NCBI RefSeq assembly: GCF_017744675.1
Contig: NZ_JAGIAV010000001.1
Location: 757,403-821,402, forward strand
Reading direction: 5' to 3'
Length of the DNA: 64,000 bases
From: Flavobacterium sp.
Lineage (GTDB): Bacteria > Bacteroidota > Bacteroidia > Flavobacteriales > Flavobacteriaceae
Shown here: positions 57,262-64,000 of the stretch, one piece after another
Numbering within the stretch: position 1 is the stretch's first letter
Layout of the letters: each line of letters begins with the position of its first letter
Program-made: the position numbers and the translations under genes
Notes under the pieces: model-generated
Database searches by the model: none
What the model was told of the DNA's origin: nothing
Seen by the model: only the letters and a program-made list of their open reading frames with translations

Positions 57262-58911
57262 ATGAAAAAAGTTGCCCTACTATTTCTATTTGTTTTTTCG
57301 CAAACCATTTTTAGTTTCAATAAAATTACTGAAACTGAAAGACTAGCGGCAACTTGTAAAGTATGGGGATTTTTGAAATATTATCATCCGAAAGTTGCCG
57401 GTGGAGAGTTGAATTGGGACAATCAGCTTTTGGAGAAATTGCCATTAATAGAAAAGGCGCAAACCAAAGAAGAATTTTCGTTAATCTTAGAAAATTGGAT
57501 TGATGATCTAGGGCCAGTAAAAGAAATTGCACTGATAGCTGTGCCAAAAGACGTTAAGTTCTTTGACAAGAATTTTGATTTAAGCTGGTTTAATAATAAG
57601 CTGTTTTCTAAAAAGCTTTCTAAGAAATTAAAATTTATTGAAGAAAACAGGTTTCAAAGTAATGAAGAATTTGGACCAAACTTTGACGGTTTTAAAAACG
57701 AGAAAAATTATTTTAATCTAGAGTGTACTGATAAAAATTCAAAGCTTTTAATGCTTTACGCGTATTGGAATGTAGTAGAATATTATTTTCCGTATAAATA
57801 TATAATGGACCAGAAATGGGATCAAACTTTAAATGAGATTTTACCTTCTGTTGTTCAGTCAAAGACTTCAGAAGATTTTTATAAAATATTACGAAAAGCA
57901 GTTGTAAAACTCGATGATAGCCATGTTGTGTTTCACATATATCCAACTTCATCAACATTAAAAAAGAGTTTCTATTATTTTCCAGCAACAGGCAAAATAA
58001 TGGAAGAAAAGCTTGTTATCACAGAGATTTTAGGAGACAGTTTAGCAGAAGCAGATAATATTAAAATTGGTACAGTTATTACTAAAATTAACGATAAAAG
58101 CATCAAAGAAATTATTGAAGAGAAAAGAGAATTGATTCCTGCTTCAAATGAGGTTTCTTATTTGGACAAAGTTATAGGTATGATTCTAATGAGCGAATCG
58201 GATAAGGTTCAAGTAGAATTTTTAAAAGACGGAAAATACGAAACAAAATCAATGACTTGGTTTAATTATCACGATTCGCATCGAAATGAGTATAAAAAAG
58301 GAGCTCAGAAAAAGAAAGATAAATTTAAACTTTTGGATAATAATATTGGTTATGTAAACATGGGTGTTATTAAACCCAAAAATGTTCCCGATATGATTGA
58401 AGCTCTTAAATCGACAAAAGCAATAGTTTTTGATATGCGAAATTACCCAAACGGAACTTATAAAGACATTTCAGATTTTTTGAATCCTGAGGAAAAGAAG
58501 TTTGTCATTTATACATATCCTTATTTAAATTATCCAGGAAGGTATTATTGGACAGAAGGAAGAAGTACAGGATTTGAAAATAAAGATTATTATAAAGGGA
58601 AAGTCGTTGTATTGCTGAATGAAGATTCTATAAGTCAGTCAGAATGGACTGCAATGTGTTTTCAGACGGCTGGAAATACTACCATTATAGGAAGTCAAAC
58701 TGCTGGAGCAGATGGCAATGTGTTTGAATTTGATTTCAAGGGATTTCATACAGGTTTTTCAGGAATTGGCGTTTACTACCCAGACGGGAGAGAGACACAG
58801 CGTGTAGGAATTGTACCTGATATTGAAATAAAACCAACAATTTTAGGCATTCAGCAAGGCAAAGATGAAGTTTTGGAACGGGCTTTGCTATATATAGAAA
58901 ATGGAAAATAA
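57262..58911 (+). CDS. Secreted S41-family (C-terminal processing) peptidase
   Basis: 549 residues. Signal peptide about 1-18 (QTIFSF). The N-terminal helical domain contains LAATCKVWGFLKYYHP, typical of the flavobacterial S41 subfamily. A PDZ-like part lies at about 260-300 (LAEADNIKIGTVITKINDKSI), and the S41 core has likely catalytic Ser458 in SISQSEW (Ser456-Ser460 cluster) followed by GSQTAGADGNV. It is 135 bp downstream of the anti-sigma-like gene and may be part of the same unit or transcribed alone. A terminator follows at 59043. Confidence 0.88.
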   Translation: MKKVALLFLFVFSQTIFSFNKITETERLAATCKVWGFLKYYHPKVAGGELNWDNQLLEKLPLIEKAQTKEEFSLILENWIDDLGPVKEIALIAVPKDVKFFDKNFDLSWFNNKLFSKKLSKKLKFIEENRFQSNEEFGPNFDGFKNEKNYFNLECTDKNSKLLMLYAYWNVVEYYFPYKYIMDQKWDQTLNEILPSVVQSKTSEDFYKILRKAVVKLDDSHVVFHIYPTSSTLKKSFYYFPATGKIMEEKLVITEILGDSLAEADNIKIGTVITKINDKSIKEIIEEKRELIPASNEVSYLDKVIGMILMSESDKVQVEFLKDGKYETKSMTWFNYHDSHRNEYKKGAQKKKDKFKLLDNNIGYVNMGVIKPKNVPDMIEALKSTKAIVFDMRNYPNGTYKDISDFLNPEEKKFVIYTYPYLNYPGRYYWTEGRSTGFENKDYYKGKVVVLLNEDSISQSEWTAMCFQTAGNTTIIGSQTAGADGNVFEFDFKGFHTGFSGIGVYYPDGRETQRVGIVPDIEIKPTILGIQQGKDEVLERALLYIENGK

Positions 58912-59042
58912 AACCTATTTGGTCGTACTGAAGAACGAGGGATCGCACTAGCTGATCGAGAGAAAAAATGGGGGTTTTCTTTTCGAAGCTTCTTGTGAGG
59001 TCCTTCGTTCCTCAGAATGACATTAGGTGATTATTATTCTGG
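58912..59042. repeat. TGAGG-AACGAAGGA-type repeats after the S41 gene
   Basis: The 399-bp gap 58912-59310 is noncoding. This part has GTACTGAAGAACGAGGGATCGC (58925-58946 region) and GTGAGGTCCTTCGTTCCTCA (58993-59014 region) then GAATGACA. They belong to the same family of GTCAT-CTGAG-CGA repeats seen at 38804 and 62401. No gene is seen. Confidence 0.6.
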
Positions 59043-59081
59043 CCTTTGTTAAAGTTTACAACTTTGACAAAGGTTTTTTTT
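59043..59081 (+). terminator. Terminator after the S41 peptidase
   Basis: A 14-bp stem with one G-T pair (59043-59056 with 59060-59073, core CTTTGTTAAAGTT/AACTTTGACAAAG), 3-nt loop and eight T residues. A related palindrome lies at 62529-62561. Confidence 0.85.
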
Positions 59082-59230
59082 GTGTCATCCTGAGCGATCC
59101 AACGCTTTAGGAAAGGATCGCGTTGAGAATCGACAAAGTTTAGTGATTAGCTATATGGGCTTCGATTTCGCTCAGCCTGACAAAACCGGAATAAAAAATC
59201 CGTGACAATCCGCGTTTTCACGAAGTGAAT
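59082..59230. repeat. GTCATCCTGAGCGATC and GCTTCGATTTCGCTCAG repeats
   Basis: Contains TGTCATCCTGAGCGATCC (59083-59100 region), AGGAAAGGATCGCGTTGAGA, and GGCTTCGATTTCGCTCAGCC (59159-59178). The latter matches the hairpin at 38806-38858 in most positions. Noncoding. Confidence 0.6.
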
Positions 59231-59260
59231 CCGTTGCATCCGCGTGCCAATCGCACAGAA

Positions 59261-59291
59261 TTGCTATTCTTTTAATATTGTCGTAATTTTG
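59261..59291 (+). promoter_or_regulatory. Promoter of the tatD operon
   Basis: TTG (59261-59263), 20-nt spacer, TAATTTTG (59284-59291). The predicted start near 59298 leaves a 13-nt leader before the TTG start codon at 59311. Confidence 0.6.
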
Positions 59292-59310
59292 GCGCTTTAA
59301 AATTATAGCC

Positions 59311-60090
59311 TTGAATTCAACACCTATTATTACCGATACCCACACCCATTTATATTCTGAAGAATTTGATCAGGATCGCGACGCTATGATTCAGCGCGCC
59401 ATTGATGCTGGAATTACACGCTTTTTTATTCCTGCCATTGATGCTGCCGCAACACAATCTATGTACGATTTAGAGAAAAATTATCCTGAAAATATATTCT
59501 TAATGATGGGGTTGCATCCCACTTACGTGAAAGATAATTATCTGGACGAATTGGCACATGTAGAAGCAGAATTGTCTAAAAGAAAATTCTATGCAGTGGG
59601 CGAAATCGGGATCGATTTATATTGGGATAAAACACATTTGAAAGAACAGCAAATCGCTTTTAAAAGACAAATTCAGCTGGCAAAACAATACAAATTGCCA
59701 ATCGTAATTCATTGCCGAGAAGCTTTTGATGAAATATTTGAAGTGCTGGAAGAAGAAAAATCTGAAGATTTATTTGGGATTTTTCATTGTTTTTCCGGAA
59801 CTTTAGAACAAGCAGAGCGTGCGATTTCTTACAAAATGAAATTAGGAATTGGCGGAGTGGTTACTTTTAAGAACGGAAAAATCGATCAGTTTTTAAATCA
59901 AATCGATTTAAAGCACATCGTTCTCGAGACAGACTCTCCTTATTTGGCACCAATTCCGTATAGAGGAAAAAGAAACGAAAGCAGTTACTTGGTAAATGTT
60001 ATTGCTAAATTAAGCGATATATACAGCGTTTCTGCAGAAGAAATTGCAGCAATTACAACCCAAAATTCCAAAGACGTTTTCGGGATTTAA
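59311..60090 (+). CDS. tatD: TatD-family metal-dependent hydrolase
   Basis: 259 residues with a TTG start at 59311 (no earlier ATG, and the promoter position agrees). The metal-binding TIM-barrel hallmarks are DTHTHLY (residues 9-15), GEIGIDLYW, IVIHCREAF, GIFHCFSG and LETDSPYLAP. TatD proteins are Mg-dependent DNA/RNA 3' exonucleases or deacylases of the amidohydrolase superfamily. It is probably in an operon with the next two genes (63-bp gap). Confidence 0.92.
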   Translation: MNSTPIITDTHTHLYSEEFDQDRDAMIQRAIDAGITRFFIPAIDAAATQSMYDLEKNYPENIFLMMGLHPTYVKDNYLDELAHVEAELSKRKFYAVGEIGIDLYWDKTHLKEQQIAFKRQIQLAKQYKLPIVIHCREAFDEIFEVLEEEKSEDLFGIFHCFSGTLEQAERAISYKMKLGIGGVVTFKNGKIDQFLNQIDLKHIVLETDSPYLAPIPYRGKRNESSYLVNVIAKLSDIYSVSAEEIAAITTQNSKDVFGI

Positions 60091-60153
60091 CTTGTACCTT
60101 ACAAAACTTTAATTTTTTTTTTGTTCTTTTGCCCACTTAAACCCAAATAAATA

Positions 60154-61290
60154 ATGCAGAAATTTGATGCCATTCGACCGTTTTATGATTCCGAAATAAA
60201 CGAAGCACTTCATGGTGTGGTAAATCATCCAATGATGAAAACCATGATGAACTTTACTTTTCCGGATGTAGAAGATGAGGTTTGGAAGGAACAATTGAAG
60301 AAAACACATTCTATTCGTGATTTTCAGTGCAATTTTATTTACCATACCATTCAGAAAGTTCTAGAAAAAAGCTCTGAAGGCCTAACGACTTCAGGTTTTG
60401 AAAAATTAGAACCTAATACTTCTTATTTGTTTATCTCCAATCATAGAGATATTCTTTTGGATACCACATTATTGAATGTTTGCTTGTTTGAGCATGGTTT
60501 GGTAATGACAGCTTCGGCAATTGGAGACAATTTGGTAAAGAAAGCTTTCTTGGCGACTTTAGCAAAATTAAACCGAAACTTTTTGGTTTTAAGAGGATTA
60601 ACGCCTCGAGAAATGTTGCAAAGCTCAAAATTATTGTCTGAATATATGGGACAATTATTGCTTCGCGAAAACCGTTCGGTTTGGATTGCACAAAGAGAAG
60701 GAAGAACAAAAGACGGAAACGATGAAACCAATCCAGGAGTTTTAAAAATGATTGGAATGGGTTCTGATGAAGAAAACTTAATGGATTATTTTAAGAAATT
60801 AAAAATCGTTCCGGTTTCTATTTCTTACGAATATGATCCTACCGATGTCTTGAAAATGCCACAATTAATGGCAGAAGCAAACAACGAAGTTTACGTAAAA
60901 GATAAAAACGAAGATTTCATGACCATTTTAAGCGGTATCATGGGAACTAAGAAAAGAATACACATTTCTGTTGGCGATGTTTTAGATGCAGAAATCGATC
61001 AGATTGTGGCAGAAAATGACAATGCAAACAAACAAGTTCAGGCTTTGGCACAAACTATTGATGATGTTATTTTGAAAAACTATCAGTTATGGCCAACAAA
61101 TTTTATTGCTTACGATATTTTAAACGAAACTGACAAGTTCGCTCACAAATACAAAGAGAGCGAAAAACAGCTTTTTGAACGCCGTTTAGAAATGCGTATC
61201 GGAAGCGATAATCCTGTGACAAGACAAGGATTTTTAGCTATGTATGCGAATCCTGTTGTCAATAAATTAAAATACCAAGATGTCATCTAA
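60154..61290 (+). CDS. 1-acyl-glycerol-3-phosphate acyltransferase-like protein
   Basis: 378 residues. The acyltransferase block contains FISNHRDILLDTTLLN, where the catalytic His and Asp are separated by five residues, not the usual four of HxxxxD. The second block is FLVLRGLTPREMLQ with RSVWIAQREGRTKDGND (glycerol-phosphate binding, EGR). It probably acylates a glycerolipid precursor in membrane synthesis. The exact acceptor is unknown. It overlaps the asparaginase start by 11 bp. Confidence 0.78.
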   Translation: MQKFDAIRPFYDSEINEALHGVVNHPMMKTMMNFTFPDVEDEVWKEQLKKTHSIRDFQCNFIYHTIQKVLEKSSEGLTTSGFEKLEPNTSYLFISNHRDILLDTTLLNVCLFEHGLVMTASAIGDNLVKKAFLATLAKLNRNFLVLRGLTPREMLQSSKLLSEYMGQLLLRENRSVWIAQREGRTKDGNDETNPGVLKMIGMGSDEENLMDYFKKLKIVPVSISYEYDPTDVLKMPQLMAEANNEVYVKDKNEDFMTILSGIMGTKKRIHISVGDVLDAEIDQIVAENDNANKQVQALAQTIDDVILKNYQLWPTNFIAYDILNETDKFAHKYKESEKQLFERRLEMRIGSDNPVTRQGFLAMYANPVVNKLKYQDVI

Positions 61291-62308
61291 AGCAAAAATA
61301 TTATTGATTTATACCGGAGGCACGATCGGTATGAGCAAAGATTTTGAAACTGGAGCACTTAAAGCCTTCAATTTTGGTAAATTAATTCAGAAAATTCCAG
61401 AAATCAAACAATTGGACTGCGAAATTGAATCAATTTCATTTGAACATCCAATTGATTCTTCGAATATGAATCCGCAAATGTGGACCAAAATTGCCACAAT
61501 GATTGAGGAAAATTACGCTTCTTTTGACGGATTTGTAGTTCTTCACGGATCAGATACCATGTCGTATTCGGCTTCGGCATTGAGTTTTATGCTGGAGAAT
61601 TTAGCAAAACCAGTTGTGTTTACAGGCTCGCAATTGCCAATTGGAGATTTGCGTACCGATGCCAAAGAAAACTTGATTACAGCAATTCAGATTGCGTCTC
61701 TTCAAGAAAACGGAAAACCAGTTATTACTGAAGTTTGCTTGTATTTTGAATACAAATTATACCGAGGAAATAGAACATCTAAGGTAAATGCAGAACATTT
61801 TAGAGCTTTTACGGCACCAAATTATCCAGAATTGGTAGAATCTGGAGTGCATTTAACCTTAAACAGACATTTATTTCTTCCTGTAAATAAGGATGCGAAA
61901 CTAATCGTTCATAAAAACTTAGACAATCATGTTGCGATCATAAAAATGTTTCCAGGAATGAGCGAAATTGTTCTCGCTTCAATTTTGGCAACATCAGGCT
62001 TACGCGGAATCGTTTTAGAAACTTACGGTTCTGGAAATGCACCAACCGAAGATTGGTTTTTAAACCTAATCGAAAAAGCCATCAAATCGGGAATGTATAT
62101 CGTAAACGTAACACAATGTTCAGGCGGAAGTGTGAATATGGGACAATACGAAACCAGTACAGCCCTAAAATCTTTAGGCGTGATTTCTGGAAAAGACATT
62201 ACGACAGAAGCCGCAATTACAAAACTGATGTATTTGCTTGGACATGATATTCCGCAAAATGAGTTTAAAGATATTTTTGAAACGGCTCTTCGCGGAGAAA
62301 TTTCGTAG
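61280..62308 (+). CDS. ansA: Type I L-asparaginase
   Basis: 342 residues. It hydrolyses L-asparagine to aspartate and ammonia in the cytoplasm. Signatures are LIYTGGTIGM (nucleophile Thr near residue 12-15) and VVLHGSDTMSYSASALSFM (second Thr with Asp). The C-terminal domain includes IVLETYGSGNAPT and VTQCSGGSVNMGQYETS. There is no signal peptide, so it is the cytosolic type I enzyme. It starts within the acyltransferase gene (11-bp overlap), which implies translational coupling. Confidence 0.93.
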   Translation: MSSKAKILLIYTGGTIGMSKDFETGALKAFNFGKLIQKIPEIKQLDCEIESISFEHPIDSSNMNPQMWTKIATMIEENYASFDGFVVLHGSDTMSYSASALSFMLENLAKPVVFTGSQLPIGDLRTDAKENLITAIQIASLQENGKPVITEVCLYFEYKLYRGNRTSKVNAEHFRAFTAPNYPELVESGVHLTLNRHLFLPVNKDAKLIVHKNLDNHVAIIKMFPGMSEIVLASILATSGLRGIVLETYGSGNAPTEDWFLNLIEKAIKSGMYIVNVTQCSGGSVNMGQYETSTALKSLGVISGKDITTEAAITKLMYLLGHDIPQNEFKDIFETALRGEIS

Positions 62309-62332
62309 ATAAAAATTCCAATTTTTTAAATT

Positions 62333-62383
62333 CCAAATTCCAATACTTTGTATAAAACAAAAGATGGAATTTGGATTTTTTTT
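62333..62383 (+). terminator. Terminator of the tatD-ansA operon
   Basis: CCAAATTCCA (62333-62342) pairs with TGGAATTTGG (62365-62374), followed by ATTTTTTTT. It lies 24 bp after the ansA stop. Confidence 0.75.
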
Positions 62384-62401
62384 AAAGAATTAGCGTTTGG
62401 T

Positions 62402-62503
62402 TTGTCATCCTGACGAAGGAAGGATCACACCAGAAACTCGCCAAAGATTGAATCTTTTACATTCGGAATTACTAGTGTGATCCTTCCTTCGTCAGGATGA
62501 CAA
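62402..62503. repeat. 29-bp perfect inverted repeat (TTGTCATCCTGACGAAGG type)
   Basis: Arms at 62402-62430 and 62475-62503 are exact reverse complements with a 44-nt loop. The arms contain GTCATCCTGACGAAGGAAGG and GATCACAC. It is the most perfect member of the GTCAT-CTGA-CGAAGG repeats in the window and lies in a 331-bp gene-free gap. Confidence 0.9.
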
Positions 62504-62528
62504 GATTGTGGATAATTGGAATGGTAAG

Positions 62529-62561
62529 AACTTTGTCAAAGTTTCAAACTTTGACAAAGTT
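62529..62561. repeat. 33-bp near-perfect palindrome (AACTTTGTCAAAGTTT)
   Basis: 16-bp arms (62529-62544 and 62546-62561) separated by one base. Closely similar to the S41 terminator stem at 59043-59073, but without a T-run. Noncoding. Confidence 0.85.
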
Positions 62562-62639
62562 GAACACGTTCAGTTTGTCATTTCCACTCCAATATTGGAA
62601 TTTGGGTTTTTTATTTTGGAATTTTCTTAGAATTGGAAT

Positions 62640-63881
62640 TTAATTTTTGGAATTTCGATAGGGCACCGGGCAAGTCTCCAAATCCTCGATAGCTTTATTT
62701 TTTTTGTAATGCAAATAAACAACCACAGAAATAATACAGATAATTCCCTGAATGGCAACTGTAGCTCTTACGCCTAAAAAGTGAGATACATAACCGATAA
62801 TCAAACTTCCAACAGGAATCATTCCTTGATAAGCCATCATGTAATAGCTGATACTTCTGGAACGCATATGAACAGAACTATGAGTTTGAATGTAAATGTT
62901 GATAGAAGAAGTTTGTCCCATCATTCCGATTCCGCTTAATGTCATACAAATTAGAGCGATGGTTATACTGTTTGAAACAGCCAGAATAATCACACTGAAA
63001 CCAAGAAGTAAACTTGCTGAGATCATTAGTTTGCTCATATTTTCGGCAGATTTTAGATTGGCTAGATAAATCGCAGATAAAATAGAACCAATTCCGGCAG
63101 CGCTTTCAAACCAGCTGAAAGTTTGAGCGTTTCCGCTAAAAATGTCTTTTGCAAAAACCGGCATCAAAGTGTTAAAAGAAATTACAAACAAACTACTGCA
63201 AGTTAGCATCAAAAGCATTCTGGCCATTTCTGCTTCTTTCTTCACATAATCCAAACCTTGGATAAGATCGTCTAGCATATTCAGTTTGTTTTCGGCTTTA
63301 ATGTGTGGCGTAATTTTCATCATCATTAATGAAATCAAAACAGGCACATAACTGACGAAGTTTCCAATAAAACAGACATCTTCTCCGTATTGATGCAGAA
63401 TAATTCCCGCAAGGGCAGGTCCTGCAATTCGAGCAAAATTGTTGAGCGTTGAATTCAGTGCCACGGCATTTGGCAAATCTTCTTTATTGTCTACAATATC
63501 AATCATCATGGTTTGACGACAGGTCATATCAAAAGCATTGATAATTCCTTGAATAAGGCTCAATGCCAGAATAAAATTGATATTATAAATTTTGAGATAA
63601 ATAAGCAAAGCTAAAGTCCCTGCCTGAAGCATTGCCAAAGATTGCAATACTATCATGGCGCGGTGTCTGTCGTAACGCCCAATGATACTTCCTGCCAAAG
63701 GTGCTAGAAACAAAGACGGAATCATGCTTAAGAAAGTGGCTAAACCTAATAAAAATACAGATCCTGTAATGCTGTAAACCATCCAGCTTACTGCTGTTTT
63801 CTGCATCCAGGTTCCGATGAGAGATACAGATTGACCGTAGAAAAATAACTTGAAATTTTTTGATTTTAACGCCTTGAACAT
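62640..63881 (-). CDS. MFS exporter of the EntS/MFS_3 type
   Basis: About 413 residues with 10-12 membrane segments. The N-terminal KNFKLFFYGQSVSLIGTWMQKTAVSWMVY (in parts: YGQSVSLIGTWMQ) and GRYDRHRAMIVLQSLAMLQAG-type loops match the EntS-like exporters (siderophore or drug export). I start at the ATG at 63881 (MFKALKSKNF). The longer frame begins with TTG at 63902 and has no support. It is divergent from a probable LysR regulator. Substrate unknown. Confidence 0.82.
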   Translation of the reverse strand: MFKALKSKNFKLFFYGQSVSLIGTWMQKTAVSWMVYSITGSVFLLGLATFLSMIPSLFLAPLAGSIIGRYDRHRAMIVLQSLAMLQAGTLALLIYLKIYNINFILALSLIQGIINAFDMTCRQTMMIDIVDNKEDLPNAVALNSTLNNFARIAGPALAGIILHQYGEDVCFIGNFVSYVPVLISLMMMKITPHIKAENKLNMLDDLIQGLDYVKKEAEMARMLLMLTCSSLFVISFNTLMPVFAKDIFSGNAQTFSWFESAAGIGSILSAIYLANLKSAENMSKLMISASLLLGFSVIILAVSNSITIALICMTLSGIGMMGQTSSINIYIQTHSSVHMRSRSISYYMMAYQGMIPVGSLIIGYVSHFLGVRATVAIQGIICIISVVVYLHYKKNKAIEDLETCPVPYRNSKN

Positions 63882-63949
63882 AATCCTAAATATTTTATAC
63901 AAAGGTCGGGATTATGATAGCATTAGAAAAATTAATAATTTTACTGATA

Positions 63950-63967
63950 ATAAGTAATAAAACTTAT
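63950..63967. promoter_or_regulatory. ATAAGT-N6-ACTTAT palindrome in the divergent gap
   Basis: 6-bp arms (63950-63955 and 63962-63967) with a 6-nt spacer lie between the MFS gene and the LysR-type start. The layout fits a LysR-type binding site controlling both directions. Confidence 0.4.
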
Positions 63968-63971
63968 CAAC

Positions 63972-64000
63972 ATGGAAATTTACCAACTGCAGTATTTTAT
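63972..64000 (+). CDS. Start of a LysR-type transcriptional regulator (cut by window edge)
   Basis: The ATG at 63972 begins MEIYQLQYF, the usual first residues of LysR-type regulators, where a winged helix-turn-helix follows. Only nine full codons are in the window. The divergent orientation to an MFS exporter and the palindrome between them agree with a regulator-target pair. Confidence is limited by length. Confidence 0.5.

Overview
The window looks like a chromosomal segment from a Flavobacterium-type member of the Bacteroidota. The base composition is AT-rich. Promoters match the Bacteroidota pattern (TTG, about 18-20 nt, TAnnTTTG). There are two CarboxypepD_reg/TonB receptors, a split NuoC/NuoD with a short NuoG, and noncoding spacers full of short inverted repeats. 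No rRNA, tRNA, CRISPR array, insertion sequence or phage gene was seen.

Layout: 1-585 is the 5' part of a secreted pectate lyase with a palindromic operator upstream. 1064-1834 is a Bax inhibitor-1 family membrane protein. 2000-15488 is a complete 14-gene respiratory complex I operon (nuoA to nuoN, minus strand), with one good promoter, one strong terminator and several repeat-filled spacers. 15731-18050 holds a cold-shock protein and aspS. 18207-19760 holds a TlpA-like thioredoxin and a MORN-type protein. 19802-25857 is an iron/siderophore operon: TonB receptor, DUF3325-like and DUF3649-like small membrane proteins, and two PepSY proteins. 26075-30198 is sucB-sucA (2-oxoglutarate dehydrogenase), followed by an outer-membrane-like protein and two small hypotheticals.

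31781-38795 is a trehalose-use locus. It has a LacI regulator, two 21-bp-spaced CGAAAACG-type operators, a TonB receptor without SusD, an MFS permease and a cytosolic trehalase with a calcium loop like that of fungal neutral trehalases. 38870-39844 is a polyprenyl diphosphate synthase. 40111-47147 is a TetR-controlled block: a YceI protein, the TetR regulator, and a TolC/membrane-fusion/RND efflux operon. The same 28-bp operator (GGAAACT-N14-AGTTTCC) occurs twice before yceI and once before tetR. 47471-48721 is a Tet-type MFS exporter.

48806-58911 is the least understood part. On the minus strand are a PKD-domain outer-membrane-like protein, a lipoprotein, a small membrane protein, and a TPR-CHAT caspase-like protease whose gene overlaps a retropepsin-like protease gene. 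Diverging on the plus strand are an ECF sigma factor, a membrane-spanning TPR protein of anti-sigma shape, and an S41 protease. A TPR-CHAT protease next to a sigma/anti-sigma pair resembles the logic of type III-E CRISPR (Csx29, Csx30, sigma), but no CRISPR or Cas gene is present. This is my best candidate for an undescribed system.

59311-62308 is a likely tatD / acyltransferase / L-asparaginase operon. 62640-63881 is an EntS-like MFS exporter divergent from the first codons of a LysR-type regulator at the window edge.
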